Assembly (NCBI GenBank): GCA_025352265.1
Contig: JANXTS010000007.1
Coordinates: 1-35,273, forward strand
DNA: 35,273 nt
From: Variovorax sp.
GTDB lineage: Bacteria > Pseudomonadota > Gammaproteobacteria > Burkholderiales > Burkholderiaceae_C
Reading direction: 5' to 3'
Position 1 is the first letter of the stretch. Each line of letters opens with the position of its first letter. Positions 1 to 8,354 of the stretch are shown here, one piece after another. The notes below the pieces were generated by a model. It searched no databases and was not told the origin of the DNA. It worked only from the letters and a program-made list of their open reading frames with translations. Position numbers and translations under genes: made by a program.

Positions 1-322
1 ATGACACGTTGCGAATATTTGTTTTGCCTAAAGAAGACCGCAGCGCGGCGTAGCTGGTGGCACGAAAAAGTGGCTCCGTGGTCGCACCGCTGATCGCCGA
101 GCAGCACGCTACACGGTCGCTCAATCCCAACCTGTATTGCACGACGCGGCTTTCATCGGACCGGCCGCACCAACCAAGTATTGTCAAACCACGCCAGCCA
201 CCGAAATCGATTTTCAGAGGAAACCTTCAGGTCCTGTCGGCCCGGCCGGTATGGATGTGGTTTCTCCATGCATCTCCTAACCAAAGATCTTTGACCCCAA
301 CCCAATGCCGGCTCCTTTTTGA
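1..322. other. Left-edge stretch without a recognised gene
   Basis: I see no convincing gene here. An open frame from about 57 to 458 on the plus strand runs antisense into the FHA gene and its translation resembles no family I know. It has no hydrophobic segment or motif. A 30-codon frame starting at base 1 ends at about 93 and is also unconvincing. The stretch lies 3' of the minus-strand FHA gene and looks like spacer or decayed sequence. Confidence 0.4.
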
Positions 323-718
323 TCAGCGCCGGAGCGACTCGGTGCGGCCCGTGGGGCTGTACCGCCGCGACGCCAGCGCGCTGTGCATGGAGGCTAGGCC
401 TAGCGTCATGGTGACCGATTCGTTGGCTGCAATGTCATCTAAAAAGCGCAGCTTGTAGTCGCCGATAACAACAGTGTCGCCGTGCTCCAGCCTGCAGGAC
501 ACCACACGCTTGTCGTTGACGAAAGTGCCATTACTGCTGTCGAGATCGCGAACCCACACGGCAGCCCCTTTCTTGATCAGCACGGCGTGACTGCGGCTCA
601 CGCGGTTGGACTCGACGACAACAACGTTGTTGGCGTCTCGGCCCAACGTTGTTTTGTCGGCGCGCAGCGAAACCTGCTTGATAACGCCGCGGTCGGACAT
701 GACGATCATTCGGGGCAT
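323..718 (-). CDS. FHA-domain (phosphothreonine-binding) protein
   Basis: A 131-residue protein that is essentially one forkhead-associated domain, a fold that binds phosphothreonine peptides and usually works with Ser/Thr kinases or secretion regulation. The canonical landmarks are in order: TLGR at about 24-27, SRSHA at about 41-45 and DSSNGTFVN at about 60-68, so the phosphopeptide-binding residues are intact. Residues after about 95 form a short polar tail without a recognisable domain. There is no signal peptide or membrane segment. The start at 718 is backed by a strong GAGGAG ribosome-binding site 6 bases upstream. The gene stands alone: no kinase, phosphatase or secretion gene is next to it, so its partner cannot be named from context. 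The domain call is safe; the role is open. Confidence 0.9.
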   Translation of the reverse strand: MPRMIVMSDRGVIKQVSLRADKTTLGRDANNVVVVESNRVSRSHAVLIKKGAAVWVRDLDSSNGTFVNDKRVVSCRLEHGDTVVIGDYKLRFLDDIAANESVTMTLGLASMHSALASRRYSPTGRTESLRR

Positions 719-809
719 TGAAGACTCCTCGGTTTTAATGCTTCGAAATGTAGGCGGCTATTCAGGTGGTCGAACGACGAATAAAACCCGGTATTGACAC
801 CCAAATGAA

Positions 810-1064
810 ATGACTCCACCTATTCTTCAATCAAGAAAGACGTGTGCTACGACGATATTGGTCGTCCTTACGCTGTGCATTGTGGTTACTGCTTGCAGCG
901 TGCCGGTGACTGGCGTCGTACGCCTCTACGACGGTTTGCTGAAGGCCGCGACGATGAAAGAAGCCGAAGCCTTTTGCGCGATTGATGGCGCTCCGTTCCG
1001 CGTGGTCAAACCCGAAGACGCGGCGCTGGTTGTGCAGCAAGGCGTGTTGTTTCGTTGCGACTGA
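810..1064 (+). CDS. Small putative lipoprotein, function unknown
   Basis: An 84-residue protein with a short basic N-terminus (SRKTC), a hydrophobic core at about 15-27 and a lipobox-like VTAC ending at Cys29, so it is probably a lipid-anchored envelope protein of about 56 mature residues. The mature part holds two more cysteines, in EAFCAID and at the extreme C-terminus (FRCD). They could form a disulphide. I recognise no family. Its stop lies 17 bases before the nitroreductase start on the same strand, so the two are probably cotranscribed. No good ribosome-binding site is visible before the ATG at 810, which keeps the exact start uncertain. Confidence 0.6.
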   Translation: MTPPILQSRKTCATTILVVLTLCIVVTACSVPVTGVVRLYDGLLKAATMKEAEAFCAIDGAPFRVVKPEDAALVVQQGVLFRCD

Positions 1065-1081
1065 ACCTGGAAGGAAACCCG

Positions 1082-1756
1082 ATGCAAGTCCATGAAGCAA
1101 TCGTCAGCCGACGATCCATTCGCGCTTTTCTGCCAACGCCCGTGGCCGGAGATGTCATCCGCAGGGTAATCGAAACGGCTGCGCGTTCGCCCTCAGGCGG
1201 CAATCTTCAGCCTTGGCATATCGACATCATTGCGGGCGAGCCGTTGGCCGAACTCAAGGCGACGATGCAGCGACGCCTACTTGTCGACAAGGCAGAAGTC
1301 GAATCACCTGAATATGACGTATATCCAAAGTCGCTCCCTTCACCATGGCGCGACCGCCGCTTTAACGTCGGCGAGGCGATGTATGCGCGGCTCGGCATTC
1401 CGCGCCACGACAAGCAGGCACGGCAGCGCTGGTTCGCTAACAACTTTGATTTCTTCGGCGCGCCACTGGCGCTTTTTTGCTCTGTCGATCGCATGATGGG
1501 ACCGCCGCAGTGGTCGGATCTCGGCATGTATTTGCAGACTGTAATGCTGCTGCTGCGGGAAGCAGGGCTCGACAGTTGCGCGCAGGAGGCATGGTCGCTC
1601 TTTCCGAAGACCGTGGGGCGCGCTTTGAGCTTGCCGCCCGAGCGCATGCTTTTCACCGGCATGGCGATCGGCTGGCGCGACCCAGCGAATCCGGTCAACG
1701 AGTTGGTAACCGACCGGGCGCCACCGATCGAATGGGCGCGCTTCAACGGAGTGTGA
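1082..1756 (+). CDS. Nitroreductase family oxidoreductase (FMN-dependent)
   Basis: A 224-residue protein of the nitroreductase superfamily, flavin enzymes that reduce nitroaromatics, quinones or other electrophiles with NAD(P)H. The N-terminal SRRSIRAF (about 8-15) is the usual FMN-phosphate-binding motif, followed by AARSPSGGNLQPW (about 33-45), another hallmark. The C-terminal half has the alternating helix/strand pattern ending in GMAIGWRDPANPVN, typical of the group that includes BluB-like and NfnB-like enzymes. The ATG at 1082 is preferred because GGAAGGAAA lies just upstream; an in-frame ATG at 1055 would add nine unrelated residues and overlap the preceding gene. It probably shares a transcript with the small lipoprotein. 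The substrate cannot be inferred. Confidence 0.88.
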   Translation: MQVHEAIVSRRSIRAFLPTPVAGDVIRRVIETAARSPSGGNLQPWHIDIIAGEPLAELKATMQRRLLVDKAEVESPEYDVYPKSLPSPWRDRRFNVGEAMYARLGIPRHDKQARQRWFANNFDFFGAPLALFCSVDRMMGPPQWSDLGMYLQTVMLLLREAGLDSCAQEAWSLFPKTVGRALSLPPERMLFTGMAIGWRDPANPVNELVTDRAPPIEWARFNGV

Positions 1757-1801
1757 TGTCGGCATGTCGGCATGTCGGCGTCGCGTCGAAATCCTGGCTG
1801 C

Positions 1802-2638
1802 TTAGAACCCAACGAACTTGGGAGACCGCCGCTCGATGTTGGCGCGCACCGCTTCTAGCTGATTAGCGCTGCCGATCAGCGCCTTCTGCTCAACCGATTC
1901 AGCCAGCAACATCTCCGCCGTGCTGTGGCTGAGAGATGCGTTCAGCAGCCGCTTGCCGGCGCGGATCGCATGCGGACTCTTCGTGGCGATGTCATGGGCC
2001 ATTTGCAATGCGTCGGCCAGGGGCTCGGCCGAGAGTCGGGTTGCAAAACCCATCTTGAACGCCTCTTCGCCGCTGAAGATGCGGCCAGTGAAGCTGAGTT
2101 CTCGCACTACATCGGTCCGCGCCAGTTCGCGCATCAACACCATGCCGGCCATGTCGGGTACGAGGCCCCACTTGATTTCCATAACCGACAGCTTGGTGTC
2201 GGGCGCGACGATGCGGATATCGGCGCCCAGCGCCACCTGCAGGCCACCGCCGAAAGCCACGCCGTGCACGGCAGCGATAACCGGCACAGGCACATTGCGC
2301 CAAGTCATCGCCACCTGCTGGGCTGCGTTCGCAAGGCCGTACGTGCGCACCAGCAGATCAACACCCGCAACGCCCTCGCCCATCACGTTGATGCCCCCTT
2401 GGTCCATGCGCTCGAACGACTGCATGTCGAGACCGGCACAGAAGGCTTTGCCGCGGCCGGAGATCACGACTGCGCGTGCCTCGGTGTCGCTGCGCAGCCG
2501 TTCGCCGGCGTCGATGAGTGCGTCGAACATCGCAGGATCGAGCGCGTTCATCTTTTCGGCACGGGCCAGTTGCAGTTCGACCACGCCATTGGGGTATCGG
2601 GTCCATTCGATACGTTCGCTCAGTGCTGTCTTGTTCAT
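1802..2638 (-). CDS. Crotonase (enoyl-CoA hydratase/isomerase) family protein
   Basis: A 278-residue crotonase-fold protein acting on an acyl-CoA thioester. The CoA-binding and oxyanion-hole segments are intact: GRGKAFCAGLD at about 61-71 and HGVAFGGGLQ at about 125-134. Of the two glutamates used by classical hydratases, the first is replaced by Gln134 (GGGLQV instead of GGGxE), while Glu154 is kept in MEIKWGLVPD. Asp162 lies eight residues after Glu154, the same spacing as the acidic pair of dienoyl-CoA isomerases. An isomerase or unusual hydratase role is therefore as likely as simple hydration. The gene is convergent with the nitroreductase and divergent from the PhoX-like gene. No beta-oxidation partner is adjacent. 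Confidence 0.9.
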   Translation of the reverse strand: MNKTALSERIEWTRYPNGVVELQLARAEKMNALDPAMFDALIDAGERLRSDTEARAVVISGRGKAFCAGLDMQSFERMDQGGINVMGEGVAGVDLLVRTYGLANAAQQVAMTWRNVPVPVIAAVHGVAFGGGLQVALGADIRIVAPDTKLSVMEIKWGLVPDMAGMVLMRELARTDVVRELSFTGRIFSGEEAFKMGFATRLSAEPLADALQMAHDIATKSPHAIRAGKRLLNASLSHSTAEMLLAESVEQKALIGSANQLEAVRANIERRSPKFVGF

Positions 2639-2712
2639 GCAGTCTCCATTTTTTTAACCGGCTCAGAGTATCGCGCCGCAGCCTTCGGCGGCACGCTGAA
2701 ACTTGCTCGGCG

Positions 2713-4581
2713 ATGATGTCGGTCATGACTTTCGACCGACGCCAATTTCTCCAGTCCGGCACTGCCGCCGTCGTTGCGTTGCTCGGGCAAGGCTGCGCCG
2801 TCCCCGGCACAGCGCCTTCGTCCGTGCTCGGCTTCGCATCCGTGCCCGCCACACTGCGCGACGCCGTGACCGTACCGCCCGGCTACATTGCGCAGGTGCT
2901 GTACCCCTGGGGCTCGCCCACCGGCATTGCGGGCGCCATGCCAGTCTTTGCATCTGATGCATCCAACAGCGCCGAAGACCAGTCCATGCAGGCCGGCATG
3001 CATCACGACGGCATGCACTTTTTTCCGCTGGGCACCGGCAGCGAGCGTGGCCTGCTGGTAATGAATCACGAGTACACCGACGAACAATTGCTGCACACGG
3101 ACGGCGTCACGCATTGGACCGCAGAAAAAGTGCGCAAGTCGCTACATGCCATGGGCGTCTCTGTGATCGAGATCGAGCGCCGCCCGGAGGGCTGGCGTCA
3201 GGTGCTGCCCTCCCCCTACGCACGCCGCGTGCATGGCAACACATCGATGCGCATCTCGGGTCCGGCGGCAGGTTCGCCTCGGATGCGCACCTCAGCCAAC
3301 CCAGCTGGCGACCAGGTCTTCGGAACCTTCGCCAACTGCGCGATGGGCGTCACGCCGTGGGGCACCTACCTCACCTGTGAGGAAAACTTTCACGGCTATT
3401 TCGGTGGCCCGAAAGAGGCTGCCGCAGGCGTAAGCGAGCCACAGCGGCGCTACGGCACAGTGCCCGGATCACAGTGGTCGGAATACTGGCGTTTCGACGA
3501 GCGGTTCGACATCACGAAACATCCGAACGAATCGAACCGCTTCGGCTGGGTCGTCGAGATCGATCCGTTCGATCCGACCGCCGTACCCGTCAAGCGCACA
3601 GCGCTGGGCCGCAAGAGGCAAGAGAGCGCGACCTGCACGACGACCAAAGACGGCCGCCTGGCCGTGTACATGGGCGATGACGCACGCTTCGAGTCCATCT
3701 ACAAGTTCGTCAGCCACGAGAAGATCCGGCAAGGCACCGATACCACATCGCGCGCGGCTAACCGTACGCTCCTAGACGCCGGCATCTTGTACGTGGCGCG
3801 TTACGACGATGGTGGCCGTGGCTGCTGGCTCGAACTCGCACACGGCAAAAACGGCGTCGATGCCGCCGCCGGATTCACATCGCCCGCCGACGTGCTGGTG
3901 CATGCGCGACTCGCCGGTGACGTGGTCGGTGGCACGAAGATGGACCGGCCTGAATGGATCGCGGTGCATCCGCAAACCGGCGAGGTCTACGTCACGCTGA
4001 CCAACAACAGTCAGCGCGGCACGCCTGGCCATCCACCGGTCGACGCCGCCAATCCGCGCGCCGTCAATATCTTCGGCGGCATCCTGCGCTGGCGTGAAGA
4101 CGGGCAAGACGCGGGCGCCACGTCGTTCGACTGGGACCACTTCGCACTGGCCGGAGACCCCACCTTGCCTGCCGCCGGCACGCGCTATCCGAGCAAGGAC
4201 GCCGATGCCTTCGGCTCGCCCGACGGGCTGCACTTCGACAGCGGCGGCCTGCTTTGGATTCAGACCGACATAAGTGGCCAGGACATAGGCAAAGGTCCCA
4301 TGACCGCGCTAGGCAACAACCAGATGCTGTGCGCCGACATTGCGACCGGCCGCATCAAGCGCTTTTTGGTCGGGCCGAACGGCTGCGAGATCACCGGCTG
4401 TACGTCGACGCCCGACAGACGCACGCTTTTTGTCAACATCCAGCATCCGGGCGAGCGCCGCGACGACGGCTCAGGCATGCCCAGCAGCGCGTGGCCCGAT
4501 GGCACGGTGACGGGCACTGCACGGCCTCGATCTGCAACGGTCGTAGTGCAACGTGCCGATGGCGGCGTCGTCGGAACGTAG
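2713..4581 (+). CDS. PhoX-like (DUF839) phosphatase, Tat-exported
   Basis: A protein of about 622 residues of the PhoX/DUF839 family, periplasmic or surface alkaline phosphatases with an iron-calcium active site. The N-terminus DRRQFLQSG followed by an Ala/Val-rich core is a twin-arginine signal, as expected for a family exported folded. Family motifs are clear: MNHEYTDEQ, NCAMGVTPWGTYLTCEEN (its first Cys corresponds to the iron-ligand Cys of PhoX), CTTTKDGRLAVYMGDD and SPDGLHFDSGGLLWIQTD. Length matches the family. The start is ATG 2713, 2716 or 2725; an open frame continues upstream to 2518 but that part is antisense to the crotonase gene and not protein-like. The gene is monocistronic, so phosphate regulation cannot be judged; I saw no clear pho box. 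Confidence 0.85.
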   Translation: MMSVMTFDRRQFLQSGTAAVVALLGQGCAVPGTAPSSVLGFASVPATLRDAVTVPPGYIAQVLYPWGSPTGIAGAMPVFASDASNSAEDQSMQAGMHHDGMHFFPLGTGSERGLLVMNHEYTDEQLLHTDGVTHWTAEKVRKSLHAMGVSVIEIERRPEGWRQVLPSPYARRVHGNTSMRISGPAAGSPRMRTSANPAGDQVFGTFANCAMGVTPWGTYLTCEENFHGYFGGPKEAAAGVSEPQRRYGTVPGSQWSEYWRFDERFDITKHPNESNRFGWVVEIDPFDPTAVPVKRTALGRKRQESATCTTTKDGRLAVYMGDDARFESIYKFVSHEKIRQGTDTTSRAANRTLLDAGILYVARYDDGGRGCWLELAHGKNGVDAAAGFTSPADVLVHARLAGDVVGGTKMDRPEWIAVHPQTGEVYVTLTNNSQRGTPGHPPVDAANPRAVNIFGGILRWREDGQDAGATSFDWDHFALAGDPTLPAAGTRYPSKDADAFGSPDGLHFDSGGLLWIQTDISGQDIGKGPMTALGNNQMLCADIATGRIKRFLVGPNGCEITGCTSTPDRRTLFVNIQHPGERRDDGSGMPSSAWPDGTVTGTARPRSATVVVQRADGGVVGT

Positions 4582-4939
4582 CGGGCGCTAGACGGGCCGT
4601 TCGGCCGCAAGCCTCTCAGGCCGTCCGAACCATCGACAACACCATCGCCGTGTCGAGCGTGCCGCCCCTGAGGCACGCGTGGCTGCTTCAGCGCCCAGCA
4701 TCGAAGTGGCGACTGGTGCAAAAACCAGTTCGTCGACTTGCCGCGTGAGCTCGGTTATCGCGCGAGCGTCGAGGTCAAGCGAGCTGCGTGAAATCGGCAA
4801 CCTGCAACTGCTCGTTCGCATCCACCAACGACACGCGCTTCAAAGTCGTGCCTGTCGCCGTCGACGGACGCCGCCATCTGGCACAGCGTGACGACGGCTC
4901 GACTTTCTTGTGGCGTAGTTTTGACTCGTCCGTTCCCCC
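4582..4939. other. Gene-poor gap between phosphatase and BI-1 genes
   Basis: About 360 bases with no convincing gene. Short open frames exist on both strands, none matching a family I know. One minus-strand frame around 4780-4870 reads as plausible protein (LKRVSLVDANEQLQVADF, then a stop) but has no start or domain around it. It could be a gene remnant. No repeat or terminator hairpin with a T-tract stands out. Confidence 0.35.
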
Positions 4940-5635
4940 TCATTCTTCCTTGCCGCCACCGATGCCCAGCAGTGCCAACACCGAAGAGAACACGTTGTAC
5001 AGGCTCAGGTAGACGCCCAGCGTGGCGGTGATGTAGTTGGTTTCGATGCCGTCCTTCACGCGCTTCAGGTCATGCAGGATGAAGGCAGAGAAGATGCCGA
5101 TCGCCAGGACCGACAGCGTGATCATCAATGCGCTGGACTGAATGAAGAAGTTGGCGATGCCGGCGACCAGCAACATGATCACGCCGATGAACAGCCACTT
5201 GCCCATCGAAGACAGGTCACGCTTGATGACCGACGACAGCGTCGCCATGCCGAAGAAGATCGCGCCCGTGCCTGCAAAGGCCGTCATCACCAACCCGGCG
5301 CCGTTCGCCAGGCCCAGCACCGTGCCGACCAGTCGCGCCAGCATCAGGCCCATGAAGAAGGTAAAGCCGAGCAACACCGGCACGCCTGCTGCCGAGTTCT
5401 TGGTCTTTTCGATCGCGAACATGAAGCCGAACGCGCCGACCAGAAAAACGATCATGCCGATGCCCGGCGACATGGCGCGTGCAATGCCGGTTTCGATACC
5501 GATCCATGCGCCGAGCACGGTCGGCACCATCGACAGCGCGAGCAGCCAGTAGGTGTTGCGCAGAACCTGGTTGCGTTGGTTGGTCGTCGACATTCCCGCT
5601 TGCGCGGCACCGAAGACCTGGATGTTTTCGTTCAT
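4940..5635 (-). CDS. Bax inhibitor-1/YccA family membrane protein
   Basis: A 231-residue inner-membrane protein with about seven hydrophobic segments, belonging to the BI-1 (TMBIM, YccA/YbhL) family. Bacterial members form pH-sensitive calcium leak channels or interact with the FtsH protease; which applies here is unknown. The soluble N-terminus (about 1-25) is followed by tightly packed helices. The conserved C-terminal block ILHDLKRVKDGIETNYITA contains the family's aspartates, followed by the typical LGVYLSLYNVFSSVLALLG helix. ATG 5635 is chosen because AAGGAAAAA precedes it and the protein starts like homologues (MNENIQ); a frame opening at 5710 only adds unrelated residues. It is divergent from an NhaR-like regulator with about 160 bases between starts. 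Confidence 0.93.
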   Translation of the reverse strand: MNENIQVFGAAQAGMSTTNQRNQVLRNTYWLLALSMVPTVLGAWIGIETGIARAMSPGIGMIVFLVGAFGFMFAIEKTKNSAAGVPVLLGFTFFMGLMLARLVGTVLGLANGAGLVMTAFAGTGAIFFGMATLSSVIKRDLSSMGKWLFIGVIMLLVAGIANFFIQSSALMITLSVLAIGIFSAFILHDLKRVKDGIETNYITATLGVYLSLYNVFSSVLALLGIGGGKEE

Positions 5636-5796
5636 GATTTTTCCTTGGTGGTTGAACAAAGGCGCTATCACAAGATCGCGCGATGTAGCCACTCTAGGCG
5701 CGCGAAGCATTCGGGAAAAGTCGAATTTTTGACACGATCGTTTCGCTTTTTGCTTAACATGCCGCGTTGTCTGCCTACTTGAAAAGCGCTCGCTTC

Positions 5797-6693
5797 ATGA
5801 ACTTCAAGCACCTTCACTACTTCTGGGCTGCTGCCAAGGCGGGCGGCATCGTGCGCGCCAGCGAGCAGTTGCACATCACGCCACAGACGCTGTCGGGCCA
5901 GATCAAGCTGCTCGAAGAACGGCTGGGCTGTCATCTCTTCCAAAAGAGCGGCCGCGGCGTCGAACTCACGCCGGAGGGACACACCGCCCTCAGCTACGCC
6001 GATCAGATCTTTTCGCTCGGCGCCGAACTGGAGAGCGCACTCGGCAACCGCGGCGAAAGCGGTCGGACTCTCAACTTCCGCGTGGGCATCGCCGATGCCG
6101 TGCCCAAGTCGATCGCCTATCGGTTGCTGGAGCCAGCGCTCGCCATCCCGGAGCAGGTCCGCCTCATCTGCCACGAAGGCAACTTCCGCGATCTGCTGGG
6201 TCAGTTATCGGTGCAGCGGCTCGACCTGGTGATCGCCGACGAAGCGATGGGCAAGCAGACCAGCGTGAAAGCCTTCAACCACACGCTCGGCACCACTGCG
6301 ATGAGCTTCTTCGCATCGACCGACCTCAAGCGCTCGCTGAAAGGCAAGTTCCCGCAGTGCATGGACGGCGCGCCGATGCTGATCCAGGGCGCGTCGTCGG
6401 CGGTGCGTCAACGGCTGGACTTGTGGCTGGCGGAGCATGGCTTGCGGCCACGCCTCATCGGCGAATTCGACGACGCGGCACTGCTCAAGGCCTTCGGAGG
6501 CGAAGGCCGCGGCGTCTTCATGACGCCGACCGTGCTCGAAGACGAAACCTGCGCGCAGTACGGCGTCGAAGTCATCGGCCGCGCGGCTGAGCTCATCGAA
6601 GAGTTCTTCGCGATCTCGGTCGAGCGGCGCATCACGCATCCGTGCGTGGTGGCAATCACCAAGGCGGCGCGAGTGAAGTTCTCTCGGAATTGA
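5797..6693 (+). CDS. nhaR: LysR-family regulator, NhaR-like
   Basis: A 298-residue LysR-type transcription regulator whose opening MNFKHLHYFWAAAKAGGIVRASEQLHITPQTLSGQI is the signature of the NhaR subgroup, the Na+/H+ stress activator in enterobacteria. The winged helix-turn-helix covers about 1-60 and the periplasmic-binding-protein-like effector domain about 90-290. ATG 5797 gives the standard N-terminus; a TTG at 5767 in frame would add ten residues. No nhaA antiporter gene is adjacent. The nearest divergent gene encodes the BI-1 protein, a possible but unproven target. The downstream neighbour is convergent (racemase-superfamily gene on the minus strand), so this regulator sits at the border of the catabolic region rather than clearly in it. 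Confidence 0.88.
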   Translation: MNFKHLHYFWAAAKAGGIVRASEQLHITPQTLSGQIKLLEERLGCHLFQKSGRGVELTPEGHTALSYADQIFSLGAELESALGNRGESGRTLNFRVGIADAVPKSIAYRLLEPALAIPEQVRLICHEGNFRDLLGQLSVQRLDLVIADEAMGKQTSVKAFNHTLGTTAMSFFASTDLKRSLKGKFPQCMDGAPMLIQGASSAVRQRLDLWLAEHGLRPRLIGEFDDAALLKAFGGEGRGVFMTPTVLEDETCAQYGVEVIGRAAELIEEFFAISVERRITHPCVVAITKAARVKFSRN

Positions 6694-6708
6694 TCGGGCT
6701 GAAGCGGA

Positions 6709-7443
6709 TCAGAGGCTGAACAAACGGCCGCGGTGCGCCAGCCGTGCAGTGTCGACGCCTGCAAGCTTCAGCGCCTTCCACAGCACCGTTGCGATGGTGT
6801 CGTACACCGGGACGCCGAACTCGGCTTCGAGCTCAGGCACCAACGGCGCCCCGCGCAGGTTGGTGCAAAAGATGGCGACCGCTTCAGGCCGCGTCGCCAT
6901 GTCGCCACTCATTACTTCGCGCACCATCGTGCGGATCTGATCGTCGCTGACATCCGAGAAAGAAAAGTTGTCTTGCAGGCCAAGGTGACGCTCTGAGGCG
7001 CAGTCGATGCCGATGCTGGCGTAGTTGCGCACGATCGCTGCCTGCACGTCGTCGCGGTACGGGGAGACCAGGCCAACGCTCTGCACGCCGGTCGCCTGCA
7101 GCACTTCGTTCAGTGCCAGCACCGACGTGCAGGCCAGCGCGCCCTTCTCGCGTTCGATCGCCGCGCACAGGCTGCGGTCGGATTCGAAACCGAGCCAGCC
7201 GGAGGAGGTGCCGTTCCAGCCTATTACCTGGCAGCGCGCATGCGAGAGCAGCTCGGCGGCGGCCATGATTTCGCGGTTGTCGAACTGCGCGAGGGCGCCG
7301 GCCGACAGCGCGATCTCGGTCACTCGAAAGCGGCCGAAATGCGCGCTCACCTCCGGCAGGTCGGCCAGCAAGGCGGCGGTGACCGGTTCGAGCACCGTGT
7401 TGGACGAAGGGGTCAGCATTCCCAGAAGCACGCGCGCTGTCAT
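6709..7443 (-). CDS. Asp/Glu racemase superfamily protein, arylmalonate decarboxylase-like
   Basis: A 244-residue protein of the maleate isomerase/arylmalonate decarboxylase branch of the Asp/Glu racemase superfamily. These enzymes use one or two active-site cysteines at pseudo-symmetric positions. The C-lobe Cys is present at about 193 in FCTNLRGAP. The N-lobe motif, usually CTS, reads WNGTSSGW, with Gly78 at the Cys position. A Gly/Cys pair 115 apart is the arrangement of arylmalonate decarboxylase (Gly74/Cys188), not of two-Cys racemases or maleate isomerase. The start at 7443 is supported by GGAG eight bases upstream; an in-frame ATG at 7461 is less likely. It is divergent from the GntR gene and probably controlled by it. 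Natural substrate unknown; decarboxylation of a malonate or imide breakdown product is an inference. Confidence 0.82.
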   Translation of the reverse strand: MTARVLLGMLTPSSNTVLEPVTAALLADLPEVSAHFGRFRVTEIALSAGALAQFDNREIMAAAELLSHARCQVIGWNGTSSGWLGFESDRSLCAAIEREKGALACTSVLALNEVLQATGVQSVGLVSPYRDDVQAAIVRNYASIGIDCASERHLGLQDNFSFSDVSDDQIRTMVREVMSGDMATRPEAVAIFCTNLRGAPLVPELEAEFGVPVYDTIATVLWKALKLAGVDTARLAHRGRLFSL

Positions 7444-7504
7444 CTTGATTTCTCCATTCATAAGTCGGTCATCAACGCCAGAAGCATGCCAATAAAGAAT
7501 TCAA

Positions 7505-7544
7505 AAAATGGATTGGATACGATCGTCCAACCATTTTGTATGCA
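7505..7544 (+). promoter_or_regulatory. Candidate GntR operator in racemase/gntR divergent region
   Basis: An imperfect inverted repeat lies here: AAAATGG-A-TTGGA, eight bases, then TCCAA-CCATTTT (7505-7537). It overlaps the word GATTGGATAC (7511-7520) and is followed after 16 bases by TGTATGCA (7537-7544). The same two words at the same spacing recur at 9812-9845 before the amidase gene. ATTGG-type half sites are typical of operators for FCD-type GntR regulators such as VanR. The position between two divergent starts fits autoregulation and control of the racemase-like gene. That the adjacent GntR protein binds here is inference. Confidence 0.55.
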
Positions 7545-7588
7545 TTGCTTCGAACCGCTTTGAGCACGATCCTTGCACTCGACCCTCG

Positions 7589-8320
7589 ATGACCAAGCCC
7601 AAATCAACCGCCGCCAAAGACGCGCCGCCTGCCCCGCGCGCCGTAGCACGGCAGGCCGACATCCACCAGAGCATCTACGACGCCATCGTGGAGCACCGCT
7701 TGCTGCCCGGCACCAAGCTGTCGGAAGAACGCGTGGCGGAACTCTTTGCGGTGAGCCGCACGCAGGTGCGCGCTGCGCTGCAGCGGCTGGCGGTCGAGCA
7801 GCTCATCACGCTCATCCCGAATCGCGGCGCCTTCGTCACGACGCCGAGTGCCGAAGAAGCGCACGACGTGTTGTCGGTGCGGCGAACGCTCGAGCCCGCG
7901 GCCGTCGTGCGGTTGATCGAACGTATTGCGGCTGGCAAGGCGCCGACCGCTATCAAGCAACTGCGGGCGCTGGTGAAGCGCGAGCAGCAGGCGCATGCCC
8001 GCGACGACCGCCGGCAGGCCGTGCGACTGTCGGGCGACTTTCATGTGCTGCTGGCCGAGGTGTCGGGCAGCAGCATCCTCGCGCGCCTGATGCGCGAACT
8101 CACCCCGCTGACCTGCCTGGCGATCCTGACCTTCGAAGCGCCCACCGCAATTGCCTGCCCCAACGATGAACATGCGCTGCTGATCGATGCCATCGAGGCC
8201 GGCGATGCCGCGGGCGCGTCGCAGCTGATGATCGATCACCTCAACCACATCGAAGGCGCGCTCAAGCTCGACGCGCAAGAGGTGCAGGAAGTCGACTTGG
8301 CGGAAGTGCTCTTCGGCTGA
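7589..8320 (+). CDS. GntR-family (FadR/FCD) transcriptional regulator
   Basis: A 243-residue GntR regulator. A winged helix-turn-helix (about 22-85) contains LSEERVAELFAVSRTQVRAA and IPNRGAFV, and an all-helical FCD effector domain (about 90-225) has candidate metal-binding residues Asp150, His152, His195 and His217. FCD members usually repress catabolic operons and release DNA when a carboxylate or amide substrate binds. ATG 7589 gives a normal N-terminus; an ATG at 7508 in frame would place the operator candidate inside the gene. It is divergent from the racemase-superfamily gene and convergent with the amidase (34-base gap). Shared motifs suggest it also controls the amidase and the importer operon further right. 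Confidence 0.92.
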   Translation: MTKPKSTAAKDAPPAPRAVARQADIHQSIYDAIVEHRLLPGTKLSEERVAELFAVSRTQVRAALQRLAVEQLITLIPNRGAFVTTPSAEEAHDVLSVRRTLEPAAVVRLIERIAAGKAPTAIKQLRALVKREQQAHARDDRRQAVRLSGDFHVLLAEVSGSSILARLMRELTPLTCLAILTFEAPTAIACPNDEHALLIDAIEAGDAAGASQLMIDHLNHIEGALKLDAQEVQEVDLAEVLFG

Positions 8321-8354
8321 CGGCGCTTTGATCGCGAGCCTGCCGCAGGACGCC

